Shown here piece by piece: positions 7,367 through 15,211 of a stretch of 64,000 nt of DNA. The position numbers were made by a program, and so were the translations under genes. The DNA lies in assembly GCF_018316655.1 (NCBI RefSeq), contig NZ_CP074136.1:1-64000 (forward strand), in the 5' to 3' direction. Position 1 is the stretch's first letter, and each line of letters begins with the position of its first letter. The notes under the pieces were generated by a model. The model was given only the letters and a program-made list of their open reading frames with translations. It had not been told where the DNA came from and did not search any database. This DNA is from Nocardiopsis changdeensis. GTDB lineage: Bacteria > Actinomycetota > Actinomycetes > Streptosporangiales > Streptosporangiaceae.

Positions 7367-7842
7367 TCGCCGACCCGCGCGTCCACCCCGTGCCCGGCAC
7401 CGCCCTGACCGTGGAATGGGACCAGGCATGGGAGGCGTACGTGGTGCGCGGCCCCGGCGCCCCCACCGACGGCGGGCCGCTGGAGACCCTCCAGGCCCTG
7501 GCCCAGGCCCTGGACCCGGTGCCGCTGCCCGAGCGGCTGCGCACCGCCCTGGCCGCCGACCGCGCCGTACGCCCGCCCCTGGTCGGCGACGACTGGCGGC
7601 GCCGCCTGACCCACATCCGCGAGATACTCGCCCCGCTCGGGACGGCCCTGACCACGGTCGCGCCCTACATTGCGGCGCCGCGCCTGGAGGCGGTGGAGGT
7701 CGCCACCGACCCGGCGGTGCCCCGGGCCGGAACGGAGGCGCGCCGAATCCTGTCCGAGGCCGGGTACCAGGTGGACCCCCACGGCGACCTGGCCAGCACC
7801 TACCTGGTCACGCAGGCGGGCGCCGACCCGGCGCACCCGTGA
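7363..7842 (+). CDS. hypothetical protein
   Basis: 159 aa, ATG overlapping the preceding stop. It begins with a short strand-rich unit (TALTVEWDQAWEAYVVRG), continues with helices, and ends EAGYQVDPHGDLASTYLV. Downstream, TGACCGAGAGCCCGACCCC occurs right at its stop and again 87 bp later at the next ATG. No family recognised. Confidence 0.55.
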   Translation: MIADPRVHPVPGTALTVEWDQAWEAYVVRGPGAPTDGGPLETLQALAQALDPVPLPERLRTALAADRAVRPPLVGDDWRRRLTHIREILAPLGTALTTVAPYIAAPRLEAVEVATDPAVPRAGTEARRILSEAGYQVDPHGDLASTYLVTQAGADPAHP

Positions 7843-7925
7843 CCGAGAGCCCGACCCCGGGCCGCCGCGCACCCGCCCCCGGGCGCGCGGCGGCCGCCCG
7901 CCCCGACGACCGCAGGAAGCACACC

Positions 7926-8288
7926 ATGACCGAGAGCCCGACCCCAACGGCGCCGACCCTGGAGGAGGCCCGCACCCGGGCCGCCGTCCTGGCCGCCGCC
8001 ACCGAGGCCACCACGGACACCCCCACCGGCCGCGCCGCCCGCGGCGTCCTGGCCGCCATGCTCTACGCGGCCGCCCTGGACGGCGACGGGCTGACCCGCG
8101 TCATGCGGTGGGTGGCCACCGGAGAACGCGAGGAGCCGATCCGGATCCTGACCGCCCGCCGTGAGGACGTCGACGCCCACGCCGCGGCGGCCGCTCTGAT
8201 GCTGTCCCAGCACGCCGATCCCGACTACCAGGCCGCTGTGGCCCGGCTGGTCCGGGCTGCCCTGATCACCACCGAGGAGAGCCGATGA
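7926..8288 (+). CDS. stand-alone coupling-protein-like alpha domain
   Basis: 120 aa. RGVLAAMLYAAALDGDG, VMRWVATG and EEPIRIL reproduce the order found in the coupling protein at 59368-61461 and in the C-terminal half of the PadR-like protein at 179-868 (VLAALLYAAA, VRRWAS, EPYELL). The start at ATG 7926 has AGGAAG upstream; a GTG at 7839 is in frame, overlaps the previous stop and gives 29 extra residues beginning with the same TESPTP sequence. Function as a soluble adaptor or decoy for relaxosome proteins is inference. Confidence 0.6.
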   Translation: MTESPTPTAPTLEEARTRAAVLAAATEATTDTPTGRAARGVLAAMLYAAALDGDGLTRVMRWVATGEREEPIRILTARREDVDAHAAAAALMLSQHADPDYQAAVARLVRAALITTEESR

Positions 8289-8548
8289 GCACCACCACCC
8301 CGTTCCCCGGCTGGGGTGACCCGGCCGTGTTGTCCGAGGAGGCCGACGGGCCGGAAGACCTCGCCATCCGGACGTGGGCCGAGCGCTACATTCCGCCGCA
8401 CTCGGCGGAGGCGTTCGCCGAACACGCCTGGTCTCAGTGGGACGAGTATGAGCCTGATGGCAGCCAGACCGTCGGGGAGTTCCTCTGTGACCTGCTGCGC
8501 CAGTGGCGCGGCGAGTCGGGCGGGTACCCGCCCACCCCGCAGGGCTGA
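8285..8548 (+). CDS. small acidic hypothetical protein
   Basis: 87 aa, ATG overlapping the stop of the preceding gene (ATGA). Acidic and Trp-rich (IRTWAERYIPP, HAWSQWDEYEP, LLRQWRGE). Last gene of the coupled group 7010-8548; a strong 12-bp hairpin follows at 8566. Family not recognised. Confidence 0.55.
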   Translation: MSTTTPFPGWGDPAVLSEEADGPEDLAIRTWAERYIPPHSAEAFAEHAWSQWDEYEPDGSQTVGEFLCDLLRQWRGESGGYPPTPQG

Positions 8549-8565
8549 CCAACGCGGGTGCAGGA

Positions 8566-8593
8566 AGGGCCCGGCCGGTTTCGGCCGGGCCCT
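8566..8593 (+). terminator. 12-bp hairpin closing the left accessory block
   Basis: AGGGCCCGGCCG and its exact complement around GTTT. It separates the small accessory genes from the transfer genes that start at 8707. Confidence 0.65.
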
Positions 8594-8706
8594 CGGCGTG
8601 GAACTCGGTGCCCATATCCGGTGCTGACCTCTACAATCCGTATGCGACGTGTTCGCCCCCGTCACATGAGGTCACCCGCTGCTCATCCCCCTTGGAGGAG
8701 CCCACG

Positions 8707-9612
8707 ATGTCCCCCACTCCCCCGACCGAAACCCCCGCCCGGCCACGCCGCTCCGGTACCGGCGGCCGCTGGTGGATCTACGCCGGGCGCGGGATCATCT
8801 GGGCGTTTTTCCTGGCGGTCATCGTCAACGCGGCCATGAACCAGTACCGGCTGTGGACCGCCGACGCCGCTCCGGTCGCCGAGCAGGCCCCCGCCGCTGC
8901 GGAGCCGGCGACCGCGTTCCCTGAGGACGCCGCCGCGGCGTTCGCCCAGGGGTTCGCCCAGGCGTATTTCTCCCAGGGCGCGGACGCCGACGAGGCCCCA
9001 GCGGTGACGCTCGCCGACTACGTTCCCGAGGACCGTCTCCGGGATTTCGCGGTGCCGGAGATGACCGTGGACGGTATCCGCACTGTCCAGGTGAACGCGA
9101 CCGATGACCACCACGGCATCGTCACCCTGGCCGCCCAGGTGGGCGGTGCCCCCATGCACCTGGACGTGCCGATCTACGCGGCCGACACCGGCGCCCTGGT
9201 GGTCTCCGGCCTGCCCGCACTGCTGCCCGCCCCCGAGCCGGCGACCCTGCCGGCCCCGGCCGAGGAACAGGCCACCGACGAGGCGGCCGCCGAGCAGATG
9301 ACGCCCGTCATCACCGGGTTCCTGGAGGCGTGGGCCGAGACCCCCGACCACCTGCCCCGTTACCTGTCCCCGCAGGCCCAGGTGGACCCCCTGCCCGAAG
9401 GGGCGTTCACGTTCGGCGGGCTCGGCGACCTCACGGTGCCGCCCGTGGACGGTGACGGGCCGCGCGAGGCGCTGGCCACCGTCACCTGGCGCCCGGCCGA
9501 GGAGACCGACGGCGGCCTCACCCAGCACTACCGGATCACCCTGGAGCAGACCGCGGGGAACTGGTTCGTGGTCGACGTCCAGGGCGCCCCTGCGCCTCCG
9601 GCCGGTTCCTAG
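8707..9612 (+). CDS. TcpC/VirB8-like conjugal transfer protein
   Basis: 301 aa, ATG with CTTGGAGGAG upstream. One membrane segment at residues about 27-47 (GIIWAFFLAVIVNAAM) is followed by a Pro/Ala linker, an extracytoplasmic domain (AFAQGFAQAYFSQ...LADYVPEDRL), a second Pro/Glu linker, and a second domain of similar design (ITGFLEAWAETPDHLPRYLS...YRITLEQTAGNWFVVDV). Two tandem NTF2-like domains after a single anchor are typical of TcpC, the Gram-positive counterpart of VirB8 that scaffolds the mating channel. First gene of the block that continues with TcpE-like and VirB4-like genes. Confidence 0.75.
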   Translation: MSPTPPTETPARPRRSGTGGRWWIYAGRGIIWAFFLAVIVNAAMNQYRLWTADAAPVAEQAPAAAEPATAFPEDAAAAFAQGFAQAYFSQGADADEAPAVTLADYVPEDRLRDFAVPEMTVDGIRTVQVNATDDHHGIVTLAAQVGGAPMHLDVPIYAADTGALVVSGLPALLPAPEPATLPAPAEEQATDEAAAEQMTPVITGFLEAWAETPDHLPRYLSPQAQVDPLPEGAFTFGGLGDLTVPPVDGDGPREALATVTWRPAEETDGGLTQHYRITLEQTAGNWFVVDVQGAPAPPAGS

Positions 9613-9623
9613 GAGGCCCCGGG

Positions 9624-10100
9624 ATGGACCTGCCCACCTATACCAATATCTGGCGCATCGAGAAGCGCCTGTACAAGCTCTACGACTTCCGCCTGCCTAT
9701 GCCGGTGCCGGTCACCACTGCGGCGATCTTCGTGGTGATCGTCGTGGTGTGGTGCACGCTCATGGCCCTGCTACGGGTGCCGTTCTCCACCCCCTGGCAC
9801 GTGCTGTGGATCGTCCCGCCGTTCGTCCTGGCGTGGGGGGCGACCCGCCCGGTCATCGAGGCCAAACGGCTGGACGAACTAGCCGCGAGCCAGATCCGGT
9901 TCCTGCTGGAGGCCCGCACCTATGTGCGGCTGCGTCCCGAGTACGAGCCCGCCCGGGTGCGTACCGCGGCCGTGGTCTGGCACCGCGACCCGGTCGGCGC
10001 CCCCGACCGCCGCGCCCACACCCCCGCCCCGGTCGTGCGGGCCCTGCCGACCCGCCCTCTGCCCTCCGCCGCCCGCCAGGCGGGCGCTGCGGCCGCCTGA
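9624..10100 (+). CDS. TcpE-like membrane protein
   Basis: 158 aa, eleven bases after the previous stop with AGGAGG before the ATG. It begins YTNIWRIEKRLYKLYDFRLP, characteristic of TcpE-type transfer proteins, then has two membrane segments (residues about 30-50 and 55-72) and a cytoplasmic tail that is basic and Pro-rich. Small, two-span membrane proteins of this type accompany VirB4-like ATPases in Gram-positive conjugation clusters. Confidence 0.75.
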   Translation: MDLPTYTNIWRIEKRLYKLYDFRLPMPVPVTTAAIFVVIVVVWCTLMALLRVPFSTPWHVLWIVPPFVLAWGATRPVIEAKRLDELAASQIRFLLEARTYVRLRPEYEPARVRTAAVVWHRDPVGAPDRRAHTPAPVVRALPTRPLPSAARQAGAAAA

Positions 10101-10121
10101 TCCCCTGCGAGGTTTCCCACC

Positions 10122-12665
10122 ATGCGACTGCCCCGCCCGCCCCGCAGCGCCCGCCTGGCCGCCACCTATTTCGATGACCTGATCCTGCTCACCGACACCA
10201 CCGCGTGGGCGTACTTCCGCCTGCCCACCTACGCCTACGAGTTCAGCACCCTGGAGGACCGCGAGGTGCTGGCGATGAACGTCACCATCGCCCTCGCGGC
10301 CATCCGCATGAACGACGCCCAGGTCCACCTGCGCATCGCCCACCGCGACTACCCGGCCGCCGAGTGGGCCAACGCCCTGGACGACCGCACCACCGCGGCG
10401 CTGGCGCGCATCCGCGACCCCCGCGACCGGCAGGCCGCCACCGGCGCCTGGTCGGCGTACCTGGATGAGACCTACCGGCACGTGTGGGCCGCGGACTTCT
10501 GGAGCAAGGAGGTCTACCTCGGGGTGCGGCTCGGCCAGCGCACCAGCGGCCGCGCAGGCGACGTGCTTGGCCACTTCCAGGCCCTGTACACCTCCCTGGA
10601 GCACGCGCTCGGGATGGAAGACCCGCGTGTGGATGCCGAGGAGGTCGACCGCTGGCACGACCAGGCCCAGCGGCTCGGCCGCGCCCTGGCCGCCGGCGCC
10701 CTGAGCGCCCGCCACGCCACCGCCGACGAGGTCGCATGGCTGTTGCAGCACACCGTCAGCGGCGCCGACCACCAGCCCAGCGCCGCCGGGCGCCGCCCGT
10801 GGGGGCGCGGCGAGATCGAGCAGCTCGCCGAGGGCACCGTCCACAACGGCCGCACCCTGCTGCGCCTGGAGCACGGCACCAAGTCGACCTGCGTCGCCTA
10901 CCTGGCGTTCTCCCGGTTCCCGGACCTGATGGCGTTCCCCGACGGCGAACCGTGGCTGTACCACGCCGACTCGCTGCCGTTCCCAGTCGCGATCACTTCC
11001 CGCATGCAGCTGGTGCCGCCGGCCAAGGCCGCCAAGGACGTGGGCCGCAAGCTCGCGCACGCCCGCGACATGGACGCCCACATCCGCGAGGCCGGGGTAG
11101 AGGCCCCCATTGCCCTGGCCGAGCAAATCGACGCCGCCCGCGCCCTGGAGCACGGCATCACCAAGGAGCGCCTGCCGTTCGTCTACGGCTGGCACCGCCT
11201 CATGGTGTCCGGGCCCACCGAGGAGATCGTCCGCAACCGCGTGGAAGCGGTCATCGAGCACTATCGGGACATCGGCATCGACGTGGTCGCCCCCACCGGC
11301 GACCAGCTGTCGCTGCTGAACGAGGCCCTGCCGGGCGACCAGGTCCGTGTGCAGGCATACGCCCAGCGCCAGCCGCTGCGCACCATCGCGGGCGGCATGC
11401 CCACCGCCACCGTCGCCGTGGGCGACACCCCCGACCCGGCGGGGAACGGGTGGGTGGGGCCCTACATCGGCGAGACCGTCGGCCGGGCCCGCTCCATCGT
11501 CCACTTCGACCCGCTGGTGGCCGCCGCGCGCAACCGGCCCACCGCCATCGCCGTCACGGGCGAGCCGGGCGGCGGCAAGACCACGCTGGCGCTGCTGCTC
11601 ATCTACCAGTTGGCCCTGCGCGGGGTGACCATCGCGGCCATCGACCCCAAGGGCGACGCCGAGTCCCTGGTTGAACTGCTCCAGCGCCGCGGCCGCAAGG
11701 CCCGCATCATGTCCCTGGCCTCGGCCCAGCCCGGCCTGCTGGACCCGTTCGCGTTCGGCGACGACCTGGCCGCCAAGAAGACCATGGCCACCGAGACCCT
11801 GCGCCTGCTGCTGCCCCGCATGAGCGAAGAGCGCGAGTCGGCGATGATCCAGGCCGTCGGCGCGGTCGCCAACCAGCCCCAGCCGTCCCTGGCCAAGGTC
11901 GTCGACCACCTCCAGGCCCAGGAGGACCCCGCCTCGCGCAACCTCGGCGCCGTCCTGGGATCCATGGCGGAAATGAGCCTGGCCAACCTCTGTTTCGCCC
12001 CCCAGCAGGCCGACCAGATCGACACCGAGGGGTGGACGACCGTGTTCACCCTGGCCGGGCTCACCCTGCCCGAGGCCAGCCTCAACCGCGACGACTACAG
12101 CTATGGTCAGCGGCTGTCGGTGGCCCTGCTGTTCCTGGTGTCGCAGTTCGCCCGCCGCCTCATGCACGGCCTGGACCGCCACCTGCCCAAGGCGATCTTC
12201 CTGGACGAGGCGTGGGCGGTCACCTCCACCCCCGAGGGCGCCAAGCTGGTCCCGGAGGTCTCCCGGATGGGCCGCTCCCGCAACACCGCCCTGATCCTGG
12301 TGTCCCAGAACGCGGGCGACCTGCTCAACGAGCAGGTGACGAACTGTGTGTCCACGGTGTTCGCGTTCCGCTCCAGCGAGTCCACCGAGGTTTCCAACGT
12401 GATGGAGCTGCTGGGGGTCGCCGACACCGAGGACCACCAGGCGGTGCTGCGCAACCTCGGCAACGGCGTGTGCCTCATGCGCGACCTGGACGGCCGCACC
12501 GCGCAGGTCGCCGTGGACCTGGTGTCGCAGGAGCTGCTGGAGTGGCTGGACACCAACCCCAACCGGCCCCACCCCGGCGACCGCCTGGACGACGAGAACG
12601 ACGGGTTCGAGAACGAGGCCGAGTGGGAGGACGAGGACGCCCCCCGCGCGGAGGTCAGTACGTGA
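10122..12665 (+). CDS. VirB4-like (TcpF-type) conjugation ATPase
   Basis: 847 aa. The C-terminal half is a P-loop motor: Walker A GEPGGGKTT near residue 480, Walker B AIFLDEAWAV near 690, and a conserved LVSQN segment before the end. The N-terminal half is the usual docking region. VirB4 ATPases energise assembly of, and substrate passage through, the transfer channel at the inner membrane. It follows the TcpE-like gene by 21 bases, so 8707-12665 is one operon. The acidic C terminus overlaps the end of a convergent lipoprotein gene by 11 bases. Confidence 0.9.
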   Translation: MRLPRPPRSARLAATYFDDLILLTDTTAWAYFRLPTYAYEFSTLEDREVLAMNVTIALAAIRMNDAQVHLRIAHRDYPAAEWANALDDRTTAALARIRDPRDRQAATGAWSAYLDETYRHVWAADFWSKEVYLGVRLGQRTSGRAGDVLGHFQALYTSLEHALGMEDPRVDAEEVDRWHDQAQRLGRALAAGALSARHATADEVAWLLQHTVSGADHQPSAAGRRPWGRGEIEQLAEGTVHNGRTLLRLEHGTKSTCVAYLAFSRFPDLMAFPDGEPWLYHADSLPFPVAITSRMQLVPPAKAAKDVGRKLAHARDMDAHIREAGVEAPIALAEQIDAARALEHGITKERLPFVYGWHRLMVSGPTEEIVRNRVEAVIEHYRDIGIDVVAPTGDQLSLLNEALPGDQVRVQAYAQRQPLRTIAGGMPTATVAVGDTPDPAGNGWVGPYIGETVGRARSIVHFDPLVAAARNRPTAIAVTGEPGGGKTTLALLLIYQLALRGVTIAAIDPKGDAESLVELLQRRGRKARIMSLASAQPGLLDPFAFGDDLAAKKTMATETLRLLLPRMSEERESAMIQAVGAVANQPQPSLAKVVDHLQAQEDPASRNLGAVLGSMAEMSLANLCFAPQQADQIDTEGWTTVFTLAGLTLPEASLNRDDYSYGQRLSVALLFLVSQFARRLMHGLDRHLPKAIFLDEAWAVTSTPEGAKLVPEVSRMGRSRNTALILVSQNAGDLLNEQVTNCVSTVFAFRSSESTEVSNVMELLGVADTEDHQAVLRNLGNGVCLMRDLDGRTAQVAVDLVSQELLEWLDTNPNRPHPGDRLDDENDGFENEAEWEDEDAPRAEVST

Positions 12666-13329
12666 CCGTCAGCGGCTCCGGCGTCCCCTCGTGGATCTCC
12701 CACAGCTCCCGGACGAACCCCACCCGCACCCCGGCCCCGGCCGGATCGGCGGCGGGCACACCGGTCAGGAACCCGCTCACCTGGACCTGCTGGCGGAACT
12801 CCCAGGAGCCGGTGGCCGACAGATCCGGCTCATCGGTGCAGTCCCCGCCCCGCGGGTCCTGCCACCGCAGCGGGCCGGCACCGCCCACCGCCTCCACCGA
12901 CACCACCGGCTCAGCCGGCAGCGGATCGGACGACACCCCCGCCCCATCGGAGATGGAGGCGGAGGGAGAGGGGGAGGGGCCGGCCGCCTGCACCGGCCGG
13001 TCCGGATCAGCGGTGTGGGTCAGTGTCAGCGTCAGCGGCACGGTGACCGTCCCGGCCGGCGCCGACAGGCCGCACCCGGCCCCGTCGCCCACCGGAGCCC
13101 CCAGCTCCACCGCCGCATCGTAGGCGGCCGCGCTCGGGTGGCGGCTGGTCCCGGGCACCCCGGTGTACAGCATCCGGATCTGGGCCTGCCCGGACACCGG
13201 CGCGAACGGATCCGCCGACGGCGACCCTGTGGGCTCGGCCGCAGCCCCCGGACCGGGTTCGTCGGCAGAACAGCCCGCGGCCGCCACCACGACCACCACG
13301 GCGGCCGCCACCGTCAGTGCACGCATCAT
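12655..13329 (-). CDS. lipoprotein of the transfer region
   Basis: 224 aa. An N-terminal signal (VAAAVVVVVAAAGC) ends in a lipobox with Cys at about residue 20, followed by a Gly/Pro/Ser-rich linker and a strand-rich domain (QIRMLYTGVPG, VTVPLTLTLTH, VQVSGFL, VRVGFVRELWEIH). It should be anchored outside the membrane. It is transcribed toward the VirB4-like gene and overlaps its 3' end, and it is divergent from the gene at 13359 with only 29 bp between them. Pore stabilisation or surface function is inference. Confidence 0.65.
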   Translation of the reverse strand: MMRALTVAAAVVVVVAAAGCSADEPGPGAAAEPTGSPSADPFAPVSGQAQIRMLYTGVPGTSRHPSAAAYDAAVELGAPVGDGAGCGLSAPAGTVTVPLTLTLTHTADPDRPVQAAGPSPSPSASISDGAGVSSDPLPAEPVVSVEAVGGAGPLRWQDPRGGDCTDEPDLSATGSWEFRQQVQVSGFLTGVPAADPAGAGVRVGFVRELWEIHEGTPEPLTVTY

Positions 13330-13358
13330 GCCCCCACCGTAACGCCTAGGAGATTCCC

Positions 13359-14003
13359 GTGTTCGAGCGCCTCATCAGCGCCCCCGACCAGCCCATGAGC
13401 CAGCGCGGCACCCGCATCGCCATCCTCATCGTCGTGGCGCTGCTCATCGCCGGCGGCCTCTTCTTCACCGTGCGCGACGCCGTCACCGGCGACGACCCCG
13501 GCCCCGAGCAGACCGCGGCCCCCTCCCCCACCCCCACCGTGCCCCCGCAGGAACCCACCCGGGCCCCGGCCGCACCCGCCGACGCCGGCCGCGCCGAAGA
13601 CTGGTTCCCGCTCAGCATGGCCGAGTTCACCGCCGCCGGCGAGACCGCGACGGCGTTCCTGGCCGACGCCGCCACCGTCGACTCCGGACGCGACGACTGG
13701 ACCACCCACGTGGACCGGGTGAGCCGCTGGGCCACCGAACCCCATGCCGAGACCCTGACCACCACCGACGGCATCGCCGAGGGACTGTGGCGCGTCCTGG
13801 CCGCCGACGCCGACGTGGCGTGGATCGGCAGCGCCCAGGTCGAGCAGATCACCTACTTCGAGGAGCGGTCCGTCACCCTGCACCTGTCCCTGTCGGCGAC
13901 CCCCACCACCGGCGGCGAGGTCAAGGACCTCGGCGAGTACGGCGTCACCGTCACCACCCGCGAGGGCGGCCGGTGGAAGGTCGACCGCGCCGAAATCCTC
14001 TGA
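13359..14003 (+). CDS. single-pass membrane protein with NTF2-like domain
   Basis: 214 aa, GTG start with CTAGGAG upstream. Residues about 18-37 form one membrane segment (IAILIVVALLIAGGLFFTV), followed by a Pro/Thr-rich linker and a C-terminal domain (FLADAATVDSGRDDWTTHVDR..., VTLHLSLSATP, VTVTTREGGRWKVDRAEI) that looks like a single VirB8/TcpC-type NTF2 fold. A second, shorter VirB8-like subunit of the channel is the likely role. Confidence 0.6.
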   Translation: MFERLISAPDQPMSQRGTRIAILIVVALLIAGGLFFTVRDAVTGDDPGPEQTAAPSPTPTVPPQEPTRAPAAPADAGRAEDWFPLSMAEFTAAGETATAFLADAATVDSGRDDWTTHVDRVSRWATEPHAETLTTTDGIAEGLWRVLAADADVAWIGSAQVEQITYFEERSVTLHLSLSATPTTGGEVKDLGEYGVTVTTREGGRWKVDRAEIL

Positions 14004-14044
14004 TCCGACCAATCTTGCATCTGATGCGAACGAATATGCCCCAC

Positions 14045-15211
14045 TCACTCGATGAATGACACGTGCACGTGGTCATAATGGTTCTGCGTGACACTTCCGC
14101 GATCACTCATCCCGCACCAGATCCCATACGACATGTTCGGTACGTTCGCGTAGTAGGCCGTCGACCCGCTGTTGCAGCTGTTGCGGTCCGGGTGCCAAAT
14201 CGACTGGTACCAGATGATGTACTTCACGCCCAGTTGGGCGTGGTTGTTCATCACGAACTCGGTGATGCGGATGCCCTTCTGCTCATCGTTGCCCGATGAG
14301 TACACGCCGATCGGCGACGTCATGTAATCGCATGCCCGACCGTGGAAATGCTCCCCGCCGTCATCGAAATCGCGTTTGCAGTTCCCCGAGTTCGTGAGGT
14401 AGTCGCGGAAATTCGCGACGATCGTCCGGTGCGCCGCGCAGGTCAGCGGCGTGATCGGGCCCGTCGCGAACGGCTCATTGTCGATCGGGCACGGCTCCAG
14501 GTGCGTCTGCCCGCTCAGATCGCCCACATCGTAATCCGGCGCCTGACCCGGAGTGCCCGTACCGTCCGGGCAGTCCACCGACGCCACCACGATGTCACCG
14601 CCCCCGGCCGGAGTAAAGTCCCCGTCCCGGTATTCGTCCGCTTTCTCAAGGACGGTATCCACATACCCGTCGGTGTTCGCACCGTAGTACTTCACCAGTG
14701 CCATTTCCAGATCGGTGTTCGCCCCCTGGTCGGTGAGCTTATGGGCGGCCGACCACACCGACGTGTCCGCGTCCAACCGCTCATCCAGGGACGGTTTTCC
14801 CTCCTCCCCGGTCTTATCGCCCCACCGCAACCCGTGATCCACCCACGCCGGCGGAGTGAACTGCATCGGCCCCAACGCCTCTTTGTCGTTCTCCACTTCC
14901 GACAAGGGGTCGGTGCCGTGCCGGGATTCCTGCCACCCGACCGCCGCCAGCAGCGCCCAGTCCATCCCCCACTCCTCGGCGGCGTCCCGGTACAGCTCCA
15001 GCATGTCCGCCGGGATCTCGTCCTCGGCCAGGTCGGTCACCCCGGCCTGTTCGGTGATGCCGCTCGGCGTCATCTCCCCCTCGGCGCAGCCGGGCCCCCC
15101 GAGCAGCGTCGTCGTCTGCGTCACCAGCTGGTAGGTCATCATCCCCAACGCCAGGGCGCACACCCCCAGCCCCACCCCGAGCCCCGTCAGCGGGCCCTTG
15201 GCGCCCATCAC
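14045..15211 (-). CDS. lytic transglycosylase with peptidase-like C-terminal domain
   Basis: 388 aa. After one N-terminal membrane segment, residues about 80-180 form an SLT domain: WALLAAVGWQESRHG with the catalytic Glu near residue 94, then LGPMQFTPPAW. Residues about 255-388 resemble the C-terminal domain found in other actinobacterial cell-wall proteins (HGRACDYM, RITEFVMNNHAQLGVKYIIW, HYDHVHVSF). Such enzymes open peptidoglycan for the transfer channel. The C-terminal third has noticeably lower GC than its surroundings. Its start overlaps the end of the VirB6-like gene by four bases. Confidence 0.8.
   Translation of the reverse strand: MMGAKGPLTGLGVGLGVCALALGMMTYQLVTQTTTLLGGPGCAEGEMTPSGITEQAGVTDLAEDEIPADMLELYRDAAEEWGMDWALLAAVGWQESRHGTDPLSEVENDKEALGPMQFTPPAWVDHGLRWGDKTGEEGKPSLDERLDADTSVWSAAHKLTDQGANTDLEMALVKYYGANTDGYVDTVLEKADEYRDGDFTPAGGGDIVVASVDCPDGTGTPGQAPDYDVGDLSGQTHLEPCPIDNEPFATGPITPLTCAAHRTIVANFRDYLTNSGNCKRDFDDGGEHFHGRACDYMTSPIGVYSSGNDEQKGIRITEFVMNNHAQLGVKYIIWYQSIWHPDRNSCNSGSTAYYANVPNMSYGIWCGMSDRGSVTQNHYDHVHVSFIE

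Noticed and set aside
10484..11674. Long overlapping open frames on both strands, for example within the VirB4-like and relaxase genes
   Set aside because: They lie opposite or out of phase to convincing genes, have Pro/Arg/Ala-rich translations and poor codon use, and arise from the high GC content.
12655..12665. Overlap as evidence of misassembly between the VirB4-like gene and lipoprotein gene
   Set aside because: Both frames are intact, both ends are plausible, and short convergent overlaps are common in such elements.
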